From positions 96,456 through 160,455 of the forward strand of contig OMZS01000004.1 of the NCBI GenBank assembly GCA_900315565.1: 64,000 bases of DNA, written 5' to 3'. Positions within the stretch are counted from its first letter, which is position 1; every line of letters begins with the position of its first letter. The notes under the pieces were generated by a model, which did not search any database, had not been told where the DNA came from, and was given only the letters and a program-made list of their open reading frames with translations. This document shows, in pieces, positions 33,617 to 42,179 of the stretch. The translations under genes and the position numbers were made by a program. The stretch comes from an uncultured Prevotellaceae bacterium. GTDB lineage: Bacteria; Bacteroidota; Bacteroidia; Bacteroidales; Bacteroidaceae.

Positions 33617-34468
33617 ATGAAAAAAACAACGACCATACTCGTGCTGATGCTCTTGGCGGTGGTCACGGCATCGGCCCAGCAGAAAAACAAAAGCCTGCTC
33701 ATACTGCACACCAACGACACCCACAGTTGCATCACCCCGCTTAATCCCAACCTGGCCGACACCCTGTTGGCTGGCAGAGGAGGATTCCTGAGGCGCATCG
33801 CCATGCTGAAAGAAGAACGCCAAAAGAATCCTGACCTGCTCTACTTCGACAGCGGCGACTTCTCGCAAGGCTCGTCGTACTACACCATGTATAAAGGCGA
33901 CGTAGAAGTAGGACTGATGAATATGATGGGCATCGACGCCTCGACCATCGGCAACCACGAGTTCGACTTCGGCATGGAGAACATGGCCAGGCTCTTCCGC
34001 AAGGCCAATTTCCCCATTCTCTGCTCTAACTACGACTTTACCGGTACCCCCTGCGAGGGAATCGTGAAACCCTACACCATCATACGCCGCAACGGAGTGA
34101 AAATCGGGGTGTTCGCCCTCGACCCGAAACTCGACGGACTGGTATCTGCCCAAAACTACGGCACCGCAAAATATCTCGACCCTGTGGCGAAAGCCAACGA
34201 GTGGGCTTCGTTTCTGAAAAACAAAAAGAAATGCGACCTGGTGATTCTTATTTCGCATCTGGGATGGATAGAAAACGACATGGGCGACCAGCAGGTAATC
34301 GCCAACTCACGAAACATCGACATCGTGCTGGGCGGACATTCGCACACCTACTTCGAAGAGCTGCGCTACGTCAAGAATCTCGACGGCAAGGACATTCCCG
34401 TTGACCAAAACGGCAAGCACGGTATCTTTATTGGCAAGATAGAACTCAACATGGCTCCACGGAAATAA
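33617..34468 (+). CDS. 5'-nucleotidase metallophosphatase domain, exported
   Basis: 283 residues with a signal peptide ending at VVTASAQ. The metallophosphatase motifs of UshA-type enzymes are present in order: ILHTNDTHSC (metal Asp and His), YFDSGDFSQGS (bridging Asp), STIGNHEFDFG (Asn-His), LISHLGW and GGHSHT (metal His). This is the catalytic half of a 5'-nucleotidase; the substrate-binding half is encoded just upstream. It would hydrolyse nucleotides in the periplasm. The next gene begins 70 bp later, so the three may be co-transcribed. Confidence 0.9.
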   Translation: MKKTTTILVLMLLAVVTASAQQKNKSLLILHTNDTHSCITPLNPNLADTLLAGRGGFLRRIAMLKEERQKNPDLLYFDSGDFSQGSSYYTMYKGDVEVGLMNMMGIDASTIGNHEFDFGMENMARLFRKANFPILCSNYDFTGTPCEGIVKPYTIIRRNGVKIGVFALDPKLDGLVSAQNYGTAKYLDPVAKANEWASFLKNKKKCDLVILISHLGWIENDMGDQQVIANSRNIDIVLGGHSHTYFEELRYVKNLDGKDIPVDQNGKHGIFIGKIELNMAPRK

Positions 34469-34538
34469 AACCAACAGGGAGTTTGGCAAACTTCTGCCAC
34501 CAGACATCCCATTCATACACTCAAATATAATCACAACA

Positions 34539-35531
34539 ATGAAGAAACCAACATTCCTATTCCTAGCCTTGGCCATCGTCGCCTGCGCCTGCAACAACAC
34601 CAGCAAGCCCCAGACAGCCACCGGCCAAACCGACCTGCAAGCGACCGACACTACCAGTTCGGCTGCCGAAAATGCTGAAGCCCAGGCCGCCCCAGAGTTT
34701 CCTCCCCTCATGGCATTTTGCGTGAAAGGCCAGCCTTTGTTTGTCCCCTTCAACGACGGCGACATCCCCGGCGAAGGCAAAGACCTGAAACAAAGCCCGC
34801 AAACCTACACCACCTTCATCATGGGCGATGAGGCTTTCGACGTGACCTTCAAGGAAGAGAAAAACAAGCAACTGAAAGAAGACGAAAGTTGCATCAACCA
34901 GTATTTGTATCAGTCGGCTATGAATATGAAAGGTATGGTATTTAACTTTGCCGACAACAAGGCGGTGGAAAAATACCTCAGCACACATGGCGACATGCTG
35001 CCCGAAGGCGACATTATTCCCATGGAGTTTAACGACGGCATACTCGTCACCACCGACTTTCTGAAGTCGCACTCGCTGCTGAAATATATGGCCACCACCA
35101 CCGAGGATCCCGACGGCCCCACATTCCCTGAAAAGGTGGTGAAGCAGGTGGAGAAAATCATTGGTACCAAAGTGGCCAAAAACCGCATTTCCACTATTTT
35201 TGGCAAAGAAGAATACCAATTTGGCGTGATGACCACCGAGAAAAAAGGCAACTACGCGCTGGGCATGTATGTGCTGGCCAAGGGATCCGATGTGAGCCTG
35301 TGTGTTGATACACTCAAGGCCGACGAAACTGATGGCAGCATCGACTGGTCGATGGCCGATCCCGACAATTATCAGGAGCCAAAAATCAGTGTCGTACTCA
35401 AAGGTGAGAACGGACTGGAAATTTTCTGCTCGGTGCCCGATGCCGAAACCCAAAATTTTCTGTGGCTCAAACAGGAGGCAGACAAACTGAAATCACAAAG
35501 TCTGGGTAATTTCCCCCTCAGATACGAATAA
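34539..35531 (+). CDS. lipoprotein of unknown function
   Basis: 330 residues with a Cys-rich signal end (VACACNN, Cys16 or Cys18) and a Thr/Ala/Gln-rich spacer to about residue 55. The remaining part is a mixed alpha/beta domain (about 55-330) with FPPLMAFCVKGQPLFVPFND, YTTFIMGDEAFDVTFKEEK, VVKQVEKIIGTKVAKNRIST and YALGMYVLAKGSDVSLCVDT. I do not recognise a family. It lies 70 bp after the metallophosphatase on the same strand and is followed by a strong bidirectional terminator, so it may belong to that operon. Confidence 0.7.
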   Translation: MKKPTFLFLALAIVACACNNTSKPQTATGQTDLQATDTTSSAAENAEAQAAPEFPPLMAFCVKGQPLFVPFNDGDIPGEGKDLKQSPQTYTTFIMGDEAFDVTFKEEKNKQLKEDESCINQYLYQSAMNMKGMVFNFADNKAVEKYLSTHGDMLPEGDIIPMEFNDGILVTTDFLKSHSLLKYMATTTEDPDGPTFPEKVVKQVEKIIGTKVAKNRISTIFGKEEYQFGVMTTEKKGNYALGMYVLAKGSDVSLCVDTLKADETDGSIDWSMADPDNYQEPKISVVLKGENGLEIFCSVPDAETQNFLWLKQEADKLKSQSLGNFPLRYE

Positions 35532-35556
35532 AAGAAGGGGCACAAACAAAACAGAC

Positions 35557-35594
35557 GCGAAAAAGGTGATGGCCGCGGCCACCACCTTTTTCGC
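35557..35594. terminator. bidirectional terminator
   Basis: GCGAAAAAGGTGATGGC pairs with GCCACCACCTTTTTCGC (35578-35594) with one mismatch and a 3-4 nt loop. It separates the lipoprotein gene and convergent porT. Confidence 0.85.
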
Positions 35595-35599
35595 GCTAT

Positions 35600-36355
35600 C
35601 TACTCGAAATAGAATGTAAGCGAGAAAAACTTGCTTCGCGCATTGCGCACCGAGTTGGTGTAAATCAGCAAATTCTTGTCCTGCAGCTTGTTGGCATGCT
35701 CTGCATCTTTGCTGTCCACCAGGCCAAAACCAAACTTCAGTTCGGGGCGCAACTTGAAGTAAGGAAGGTAAAAGTCGCAGCCCAAACCCAGTTCCAGCAC
35801 CACATCGTAGCGTTTCAGCTTGATGATGTCGCCCTCTTTGCCCGACAAGTTGATCATCGGATTGACGCCGGCCATGATGTAAGGCCGGTGGTTGTTGAAA
35901 CGCTTAGAAGCAAAAATCAAATTCACGGCCGATGTCACATAAACCGACTTCATGTCCTGACGCATCACAATGGGTTCGCCGTTTTCCAAATGGTCGGTAT
36001 GATTAAGAAAAGTGAGATGCTTGTTACCAAAATACATAGCCGGAGCCACACGCACAGCAAAGTGCTCACTCAGGCGCGTTTCGCCCAGCACACCCACCGT
36101 GAAGCCCAAGTCCCAGCGGTCCTGGTCGCAGGTGACCAGCTTCTCGCTTGTCGTACCGTCCTCTGCCGTGAGAGTCTGTATGCCCACGTTGTCGAAATCA
36201 ATGTCCTGGGCATGCAACCCCACAAGCACACCAAAATGGAAGGGGCGCAGGTCTATGTACGGCTTGTTCTGCACCCGCCGTTCCTGAGCGTCAACACCCA
36301 AAAGGCAGAAAAACAAAGCCGCCACGAGGCAAACAATCTTTGTCTTTATCATCAT
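35600..36355 (-). CDS. porT: PorT-type outer-membrane barrel (type IX secretion)
   Basis: 251 residues with a signal peptide (MMIKTKIVCLVAALFFCLLG...). The family pattern is visible: KPYIDLRPFHFGVLVGLHAQ near the start, FTVGVLGETRLSEHFAVRVA, YFGNKHLTF, RFNNHRPYIMAGVNPMINLS, VVLELGLGCDFYLPYFKLRP and ELKFGFGL. These match PorT proteins (about 230-260 residues) of the type IX secretion and gliding machinery. It should be an eight-stranded barrel in the outer membrane. Its presence supports type IX export of the tailed proteins at 2815-4032 and 8750-9805. No other por genes are in the window. Confidence 0.82.
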   Translation of the reverse strand: MMIKTKIVCLVAALFFCLLGVDAQERRVQNKPYIDLRPFHFGVLVGLHAQDIDFDNVGIQTLTAEDGTTSEKLVTCDQDRWDLGFTVGVLGETRLSEHFAVRVAPAMYFGNKHLTFLNHTDHLENGEPIVMRQDMKSVYVTSAVNLIFASKRFNNHRPYIMAGVNPMINLSGKEGDIIKLKRYDVVLELGLGCDFYLPYFKLRPELKFGFGLVDSKDAEHANKLQDKNLLIYTNSVRNARSKFFSLTFYFE

Positions 36356-36468
36356 TACTATAATAACGATTTTTGCCGCCGCTTATTGTGTAAGCCTTGA
36401 AAAGCTGCTTTTAAGGTTAAATTGTGTAAAAACAAGTACCCAATAGTAGGTATTTAAAAATTAAATTG

Positions 36469-36498
36469 TATCTTTGCATCGTACTTACTAATAGGTAC
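36469..36498 (+). promoter_or_regulatory. ferredoxin promoter with near-palindromic start region
   Basis: TATCTTTG (36469-36476) is the -7. The expected start falls in GTACTTACTAATAGGTAC (36481-36498), a near palindrome (14 of 18), and a related word (AGTACCCAATAGTAGGTA) occurs about 45 bp upstream. The -33 is weak, so an activator or repressor may act here. Confidence 0.5.
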
Positions 36499-36539
36499 AG
36501 ATGCAAAACAACATTTTTAACTTTAATACAATTTATATT

Positions 36540-36707
36540 ATGGCTTACGTAATTAGTGAAGATTGCATGGCTTGTGGCACATGCATCGATGAGTGCCCCG
36601 CAGGAGCTATCTCCGAAGGCGACATCTATTCAATCGACCCCGATGTTTGCACCGAGTGTGGTACTTGTGCAGACGTTTGTCCTTCTGAGGCTATCAGCCT
36701 TCCTTAA
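36540..36707 (+). CDS. 2[4Fe-4S] ferredoxin
   Basis: 55 residues from ATG 36540 (MAYVISEDCMACGTCIDECP). Two clusters are bound by CMACGTCIDECP and CTECGTCADVCP, the classic clostridial-type pattern of C-x2-C-x2-C-x3-C-P twice. It carries low-potential electrons, for example with pyruvate:ferredoxin oxidoreductase. The frame is open upstream, but ATG 36540 is the start that leaves the family's usual 55-56 residues. It is monocistronic with its own terminator. Confidence 0.95.
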   Translation: MAYVISEDCMACGTCIDECPAGAISEGDIYSIDPDVCTECGTCADVCPSEAISLP

Positions 36708-36741
36708 GCGACAACAAACATTTTAGCGAATAACAAATTTG

Positions 36742-36775
36742 CGGGCGGTTCCCATCTGGGAGCCGCCCTTTTTTA
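36742..36775 (+). terminator. terminator of the ferredoxin gene
   Basis: GGGCGGTTCCCA and TGGGAGCCGCCC (one G-T or mismatch pair) form a stem with a short loop, followed by TTTTTT. It lies about 35 bp after the stop. Confidence 0.85.
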
Positions 36776-36887
36776 TATGATACGCAGCGAACTTCGGTCA
36801 TAACCTAATCTCCTACCCTTATGGCCAGCCCCGCCGGCAGCAAAAGCAGCAGCGCTGACTGGTAGCGAAAAAACACAATAAAGCAGA

Positions 36888-36928
36888 GAACAAAACCATT
36901 CTTTCTTTGCTACAGAATGGTTCTGTTC
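36888..36928 (-). terminator. terminator of rpsU
   Basis: GAACAGAACCATTCT and AGAATGGTTTTGTTC (read on the minus strand) form a 15-bp stem with one wobble pair, followed by a T-rich tail. It lies 40 bp after the rpsU stop. Confidence 0.65.
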
Positions 36929-36967
36929 CCCAATACGAAGAGATCTTTCCGAAAAGCGTCTCTATTC

Positions 36968-37159
36968 TTATTCCTCTTTCTGGCGCAGCTTCTGTACGTA
37001 AATGGCGTGCTCCATCTTGAGGCGCTTGAGAACAGACGGCTTGTCGAACTGCTGACGACGGCGAAGCTCTTTCACAACACCTGTCTTCTCAAATTTTCTC
37101 TTAAACTTTTTGAGTGCTCTCTCGATGTTCTCGCCATCTTTTACTGGTACAATAATCAT
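36968..37159 (-). CDS. rpsU: 30S ribosomal protein bS21
   Basis: 63 residues, the family's usual length. It begins MIIVPVKDGENIERALKKFK and continues RKFEKTGVVKELRRRQQFDK, the conserved bS21 core, with a basic helix to the end. It takes part in translation initiation on the 30S subunit. It is monocistronic, with a consensus promoter at 37260-37290 and a leader of about 95 nt. Confidence 0.96.
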   Translation of the reverse strand: MIIVPVKDGENIERALKKFKRKFEKTGVVKELRRRQQFDKPSVLKRLKMEHAIYVQKLRQKEE

Positions 37160-37259
37160 GCTTTTGTTTTTGTTTTTTATATGTTAAACTTAGAGTTATT
37201 TGTCTTATTTACAACATGTTCCGTAGCCCGAAAGCACACTCGGACACTGAAAGCGGATG

Positions 37260-37290
37260 CAAAGTTACAACTTTTCGGCGAAACAGCAAA
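37260..37290 (-). promoter_or_regulatory. promoter of rpsU
   Basis: On the minus strand TTTG (37287-37290), 19 bp, TAACTTTG (37260-37267), followed by CATCCGCTTT. The same start sequence is found at rplS. Confidence 0.8.
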
Positions 37291-37353
37291 CATTTTTTCT
37301 GATTTTTTAGTCGATTTTTTGCAAACCATGGCCTTAAGCGGGGTAACAGAATG

Positions 37354-39189
37354 CTACATCGGAGCACAGGCATCGCGCAGCCAATCCTTGTCGGCGCTGT
37401 CGAGGTGGGGAGAGAGCGTGTCGTAAACGTGGGCATGGTAGTCGTTGAGCCAGCCGACTTCGTCATCGGTGAGCAGCTCGCGGAGAATGGGGGCCTTGTC
37501 GATGGGACAGAGTGTGAGAGGCTCGAAACGGAGGAAATCGCCAAACTCGGTGTACAGGGCGGGCACAACCAGCAGCGTGTTCTCGATGCGCACGCCGAAA
37601 CGCCCTGCGAGATAGATGCCGGGCTCGTCGGTGACGGTCATGCCTGCTTGCAACGGGGCCGGTTTCCACTCCATGCGTATCTGATGAGGGCCTTCGTGAA
37701 CATTGAGATAGCAGCCCACACCATGGCCCGTGCCGTGCAGATAGTTCAGACCGTTTTTCCACAGCGGAAGACGTGCCAGCGCGTCAATCTGGGTGCCGCT
37801 GGCTCCGGCGGGGAACACGGCGTTCTGCAACTGCAGGTGGCCTTTGAGCACCAGGGTGTAGATGCGCCGCTGCTCGTCGGAAAGGGGTCCGAGGCTAATG
37901 GTGCGGGTGATGTCGGTAGTACCGTCGAGATACTGCGCGCCGCTGTCGATGAGCAAGAGTCCGGCAGGACTGAGTGGCGCATCAGTAGCGGGCGTGGCCT
38001 CGTAGTGGACAATGGCACCGTGGGCCTCGTAGGCAGCAATGGTATCGAACGAAAGACCGCGGAAAAGCGGCTGCTCGGCGCGCGACGCCGTGAGCACTCG
38101 GTCGATAGTCATCTCGGTCTGGTCGCCGGCCTCTACAGCGGGACGGAGCCAGCGCAGAAAACGGGTCATGGCGATGCCGTCGCGCAACATCGCTTGCTTA
38201 AAACCCTGTATTTCGGTCGCGTTTTTAACGGTTTTCATTCGTTTCACGGGCGACTCGGCCTCCACTATCTGTATGGGGCTGCGTGTGCCGCCGTGCTGAT
38301 GGTTCTTCACCAGGTCGTAGAGCGAGAAGTTCACCTCGTCGGGGTCCATCAGAATGTTGTATTCAAAGTAGTTTTTCAATCCGCTGCGCACATTCTCGTA
38401 GTCGTCCACCTCGATGCCTTCTGCTTTCAGATAGGATTGTACCTCGGGAGTCAGTTTGCCAGGGTTGACAAACAGCGTGACACTTTTCGAGGCAATGAGC
38501 AGATAGCTCACGAACACGGGGTTGCAGTGAACGTCGGAGCCGCGCAGGTTGAGTGTCCATGCTATGTCGTCGAGCGAAGCCATGAGCATGCCGTCGGCGT
38601 GCAGCCCGCGCAGCTCCTGGCGAATGCGAGCGAGTTTCGACTGTGTTGACTCGCCAGCATACTCCAGCGGATAGATTTCCACCGGGTTCATGGGCACAGG
38701 CGGGCGATCTTTCCAGATGTAACGGAGCACATCGATGTTGGTACGGAGGGTGATGCCGCCCTCGCGGCGCAAGTCGGCGATGAGCTGGCGCACTTCGTTG
38801 GCCGAGCTCACCATGCCGTCGATGGCCACCTCGGTCCAGTCTTCCTTCGTATTGCGTAAGTTGCGTATCTCCTGCCCCAGCCATTGTGCGATGGTGGGCG
38901 TTCCGGGCATTTTCAGCTTCATCAGCTGGTACTCAGTGCCGCTAAGCTGCTCCTCGGCAGCCAAAAAGTAACGTGAGTCGGTCCAAAGAGCCGCACTCTG
39001 CAGCGTAACTACGGCAGTGCCGGCCGAGCCGTCGAAACCGCTGATCCACTCGCGGCACTTCCAATGGTTGGCCACGTATTCGCTCTGATGGGGGTCGGAA
39101 CTGGGAAAGATGACTGCGGCCAGCGACTCGCGCCGCATCACTTCCCGCAAGTCGCTAAGTCGCTGACTGATGACATTTGACTGATTCAT
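37354..39189 (-). CDS. Xaa-Pro aminopeptidase (M24B, long form)
   Basis: 611 residues from ATG 39189 (MNQSNVISQRLSDLREVMRR). Two creatinase-like N-terminal domains (about 1-300) are followed by the pita-bread M24 domain. The metal ligands are seen in LLIDSGAQYLDGTTDITRTI (two Asp), GTGHGVGCYLNVHEGPHQI (His) and TVTDEPGIYLAGRFGVRIEN (two Glu). The roughly 600-residue form with the double N-terminal part is typical of aminopeptidase P in Bacteroidetes and eukaryotes. It removes N-terminal residues before proline. No signal peptide is seen, so it is probably cytoplasmic. A small membrane protein gene lies 10 bp upstream. Confidence 0.93.
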   Translation of the reverse strand: MNQSNVISQRLSDLREVMRRESLAAVIFPSSDPHQSEYVANHWKCREWISGFDGSAGTAVVTLQSAALWTDSRYFLAAEEQLSGTEYQLMKLKMPGTPTIAQWLGQEIRNLRNTKEDWTEVAIDGMVSSANEVRQLIADLRREGGITLRTNIDVLRYIWKDRPPVPMNPVEIYPLEYAGESTQSKLARIRQELRGLHADGMLMASLDDIAWTLNLRGSDVHCNPVFVSYLLIASKSVTLFVNPGKLTPEVQSYLKAEGIEVDDYENVRSGLKNYFEYNILMDPDEVNFSLYDLVKNHQHGGTRSPIQIVEAESPVKRMKTVKNATEIQGFKQAMLRDGIAMTRFLRWLRPAVEAGDQTEMTIDRVLTASRAEQPLFRGLSFDTIAAYEAHGAIVHYEATPATDAPLSPAGLLLIDSGAQYLDGTTDITRTISLGPLSDEQRRIYTLVLKGHLQLQNAVFPAGASGTQIDALARLPLWKNGLNYLHGTGHGVGCYLNVHEGPHQIRMEWKPAPLQAGMTVTDEPGIYLAGRFGVRIENTLLVVPALYTEFGDFLRFEPLTLCPIDKAPILRELLTDDEVGWLNDYHAHVYDTLSPHLDSADKDWLRDACAPM

Positions 39190-39199
39190 AGTGTATAAC

Positions 39200-39499
39200 T
39201 TATTTGTGAGAACCATTCAACCTTTGCCTATAGGAATAGGCAAACCAAATACAGAAGAGAAGGGCTGCAAGCACCACGATGATGCCCCACAGCAGCATGG
39301 AATTGTCGTCGGAGCCGGCGTTCCCTCCTGCCACAAAGTCCTGCAGCTGGGCCGCAGAGTCTTTCACCGCGTCTTTCACCTGTACGGCAGTATCGGCCAC
39401 TTCTTTCTTCACCTGTTCAGCGGTGTCAATCACCCTGCGGGGTATTCTCGGTCTACGAGATTGCCCAGGGACGATGATGTCTAAAAAAATCATATTCAT
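39200..39499 (-). CDS. small membrane-anchored helical protein
   Basis: 99 residues. The N-terminal half has an Ala/Val/Lys-rich amphipathic part (DTAEQVKKEVADTAVQVKDA) and a polar linker. One membrane helix near the end (MLLWGIIVVLAALLFCIWFA) is followed by a short basic tail. It could be a tail-anchored cytoplasmic-facing or periplasmic protein with a coiled or apolipophorin-like helix. It lies 10 bp upstream of the aminopeptidase and could be co-transcribed with it. No family recognised. Confidence 0.6.
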   Translation of the reverse strand: MNMIFLDIIVPGQSRRPRIPRRVIDTAEQVKKEVADTAVQVKDAVKDSAAQLQDFVAGGNAGSDDNSMLLWGIIVVLAALLFCIWFAYSYRQRLNGSHK

Positions 39500-39534
39500 A
39501 AGGTTTTAGTTTATATGTTTTAAGTTTATAGATG

Positions 39535-39888
39535 CTAATATGAATGAAGAAACGTCACAAACAGCAGCAACATCAGCAGTCCCGCAAGAAAACTGATGGC
39601 ATTGCAGAGCACACTGTAGATGAGGGCTCTCTTCCATTTCCTCAGGAAGGCATAATACCATAGTGCTTCAGCCACTACCACGAGGATTTCGCCCACGATG
39701 ACGGTCATGTCGTCGGCCGTGAAATAAAACAGGAAGCAATTAAGCGGCACATTGGTGAGCACGTTTATCACCACCGACGCCCACAGTATCCGCCTTTGCC
39801 GCTCTCCCATGAGGAGCAGCACACCCAACTCTATAAGTATCGTCAGGACAAGTGCAATCAGCAATATCACAGCAAACTCTATGGCCAT
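39535..39888 (-). CDS. small polytopic membrane protein
   Basis: 117 residues with about four hydrophobic segments (FAVILLIALVLTILIELGVL; ILWASVVINVLTNVPLNCFL; TVIVGEILVVVAEALWYYAF; LLMLLLFVTFLHSY). A conserved-looking N-V-P-L-N turn and an E-x-L-W-Y-Y-x-F-L-R-K-W end of helix 3 are seen. It overlaps the start side of the next gene (39879-40871) by 10 bp on the same strand, so the two are coupled. No family name is given. Confidence 0.65.
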   Translation of the reverse strand: MAIEFAVILLIALVLTILIELGVLLLMGERQRRILWASVVINVLTNVPLNCFLFYFTADDMTVIVGEILVVVAEALWYYAFLRKWKRALIYSVLCNAISFLAGLLMLLLFVTFLHSY

Positions 39889-40871
39889 AACGGAAATGTT
39901 GAAAGTAAGAAACCCGGTATCAGCGCAGCAGCCAGCAGTCCGAAGGCGAGGCCTTCCCTACCTTTCAGCAGGCCGTTGGCCCAATAGAGTGTCACTGGCA
40001 TGGTGCAGTTGACGGCAAACAGTCCCGTCAGCATCACATACCTTTCAGAACTACGGCATAGCAGACATCCCGACACGACAACCAGCACCGCCGCGAGCGT
40101 CAGCATTATCCCCATCCGTCGGGCCAGCCATCCGCCTGCCATCTTACCCAACATGGCCGTCAGACCAATGAGCAACACCACCATATTGTCTTTCACGATG
40201 GCCGAGGTGAAAGATTCACCCACGAACGAACGAAACATCACAAATGCCACAACAACCAGAAGTAGCAGCCAGCGGCTTTTCTCAATCCTATTGCTCCAGG
40301 GCTTTTCCTGCAGGGCGTTGCCCACCCTCACGTCGTTCTGCTCCAACTTCAGATAAGCCACCGCCAACAGGCATAAGGCCAACAGGAAGAAATACAGCAA
40401 CGACAGAGAGAAGAACACCATAGAAACAGCGAGACCGAAGGCTCCCGTGGAAACAAAAAGCCCCAAGGCACGCGTGTCGTTGCCGGCCTTCAGCACCACC
40501 TGCTTGCCGCCCCACACATGGAACAGCGAATTGCCAATGCCCAGCAATACCGGTGCCAGATATGCGGCAAAAGAAAAGCCGAAAGTCACCGTCATCACCG
40601 CAGCCAACAGCAAAACCACTGCCGCCAACAGCATCCAATGCCTGTCGCGCATACGGTCGGCCAGCAGTCCCGTCAACGGCTGTGTCAGGAAAGCCAGGAC
40701 ATTATAGACAACGAAGATGCCGGTCAGATATGAAAAACTGAACGGGAAAACTATCAGATAGAGACAGCACAGGCACAGTCCGTCAACCAGGAAATGCAGC
40801 AGTGCGCCAATTCCCACCAAATGCCACCTATATTTTGTCCGTATGTCCATACGTTTCCAACTTTTAACCAC
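39879..40871 (-). CDS. MFS-type membrane transporter
   Basis: 330 residues with about ten hydrophobic helices. The opening (WHLVGIGALLHFLVDGLCLC) and FLTQPLTGLLADRMRDRHWM, the MFS loop 2-3 signature (G-x-L-A-D-R-x-x-R/D), show the major facilitator superfamily, with resemblance to fosmidomycin-resistance-type members. VLLGIGNSLFHVWGGKQVVL is also typical of that group. It is shorter than the usual 390-400 residues, so one or two C-terminal helices may be lost. Substrate unknown. It overlaps the next small membrane gene by 10 bp. Confidence 0.75.
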   Translation of the reverse strand: MVKSWKRMDIRTKYRWHLVGIGALLHFLVDGLCLCCLYLIVFPFSFSYLTGIFVVYNVLAFLTQPLTGLLADRMRDRHWMLLAAVVLLLAAVMTVTFGFSFAAYLAPVLLGIGNSLFHVWGGKQVVLKAGNDTRALGLFVSTGAFGLAVSMVFFSLSLLYFFLLALCLLAVAYLKLEQNDVRVGNALQEKPWSNRIEKSRWLLLLVVVAFVMFRSFVGESFTSAIVKDNMVVLLIGLTAMLGKMAGGWLARRMGIMLTLAAVLVVVSGCLLCRSSERYVMLTGLFAVNCTMPVTLYWANGLLKGREGLAFGLLAAALIPGFLLSTFPLWP

Positions 40872-41030
40872 AGTTGTCAGGTGGCGAAATTACGACAAAA
40901 TAACGGAATATGCAAGAATTATTCCCGCAATTAGCAAACAATTTGTCAACTCCAATAGACAAACCTGTCCTTTTTCAGAAAATATAACATAAAAAAAGCC
41001 TGCTACATTCCGCTTTCCACTTTTTTTTCG

Positions 41031-41038
41031 TACCTTTG
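41031..41038 (+). promoter_or_regulatory. -7 element of mdh
   Basis: TACCTTTG lies 40 bp before ATG 41079. The -33 region (about 41008-41011, TTCC) is a poor match. Confidence 0.6.
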
Positions 41039-41078
41039 CCCCACAAGAACGTTTTAACAAAAATAATAATTAAACGCT

Positions 41079-42071
41079 ATGGCATTTTTAACAAACGACA
41101 AACTGACCATCGTCGGCGCAGCCGGCATGATTGGATCAAACATGGCACAGACCGCCCTGATGATGGGTCTGACAAGTGAAATCTGTCTTTACGACGTGTT
41201 CTCGCCCGAGGGTGTGGCCGAGGAAATGCGCCAGAGCGGCTTCGACGATGTGAACATCGTGGCCACTACCGACGCTGAGGTGGCTTTCCGCAATGCTAAG
41301 TACATTATTTCCAGCGGTGGCGCTCCCCGTAAGGCTGGCATGACCCGCGAGGACCTGCTCGCAGGCAACTGCAAAATTGCTGAGGAACTCGGCCAGAACA
41401 TCAAGAAGTTTTGCCCCGACGTGAAGCACGTGGTCATTATCTTCAACCCCGCCGACCTTACCGGTCTTGTAACCCTGCTCTACTCGGGTCTGAAACCCGG
41501 ACAGGTGACCACACTCGCCGGTCTCGACACCACCCGTCTGCAGAGCGCACTGGCCAAGAAGTTCGGTGTGATGCAGAATCAGATTACAGGCTGTGCTACC
41601 TACGGTGGCCACGGCGAGCAGATGGCCGTCTTCGGCAGCCACGTGGTGATTGCCGGTCGCAAACTGACCGACATCATCGGCACCGATGAGTTCCCCACCG
41701 AGGAATGGGAGCAGATGAAGACAGACGTGACCAAGGGCGGAGCCAAGATTATTGAGCTTCGCGGACGCAGCTCGTTCCAGAGCCCGTCGTACCTCTCTGT
41801 CGAGATGATTCGTGCAGCCATGGGCGGTGAGCCTTTCCGCTTCCCCGTTGGCACCTACGTAAAGACCGACAAGTACGACCACATCATGATGGCCATGAAG
41901 ACCACCATGACCGCCGACGGTGCCAAGTATGAAGTTCCCCAGGGAACTCCCGAGGAGAATGCCAAGCTCGACCAGAGCTACGAGCACCTCTGCAAAATGC
42001 GCGACGAGCTCGTTACGCTCAACATCGTTCCCCCCATCGCCGAGTGGAGCAAAATCAACCCCAACCTGTAA
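41079..42071 (+). CDS. mdh: malate dehydrogenase
   Basis: 330 residues of the lactate/malate dehydrogenase superfamily. The NAD site is TIVGAAGMIGSNMAQTALMM; the acidic residue after the second strand (YDVF) marks NAD preference. GGAPRKAGMTREDLLAGN carries the substrate-binding arginine, and GCATYGGHGEQMAVF is the active-site histidine region. The C-terminal part is typical of Bacteroidetes Mdh. It interconverts malate and oxaloacetate, and in these fermenters works mainly in the reductive branch to succinate. It is monocistronic with its own terminator. Confidence 0.93.
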   Translation: MAFLTNDKLTIVGAAGMIGSNMAQTALMMGLTSEICLYDVFSPEGVAEEMRQSGFDDVNIVATTDAEVAFRNAKYIISSGGAPRKAGMTREDLLAGNCKIAEELGQNIKKFCPDVKHVVIIFNPADLTGLVTLLYSGLKPGQVTTLAGLDTTRLQSALAKKFGVMQNQITGCATYGGHGEQMAVFGSHVVIAGRKLTDIIGTDEFPTEEWEQMKTDVTKGGAKIIELRGRSSFQSPSYLSVEMIRAAMGGEPFRFPVGTYVKTDKYDHIMMAMKTTMTADGAKYEVPQGTPEENAKLDQSYEHLCKMRDELVTLNIVPPIAEWSKINPNL

Positions 42072-42100
42072 ACAACGTATTTGTTTCAGAAGAATTATCG

Positions 42101-42132
42101 AAGAGGGTGTGTCAAAATAGGCACACCCTCTT
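42101..42132. terminator. terminator of mdh
   Basis: AAGAGGGTGTG (42101-42111) and CACACCCTCTT (42122-42132) form an 11-bp perfect stem with a 10-nt loop and a T-containing flank. Confidence 0.8.
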
Positions 42133-42179
42133 TCATTAACTGAGAAACAAACTAAAATACAGAAAAAAAGAACAAAACA

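Noticed and set aside
37351-38649. 432-codon plus-strand open frame
   Set aside because: It is antisense to aminopeptidase P; codon bias and motifs belong to the minus strand.
39879-40871. Short MFS protein as a frameshifted pseudogene
   Set aside because: The frame is intact, the overlap with the next gene is orderly, and no continuation in another frame was seen; I keep it as a possibly shortened transporter.
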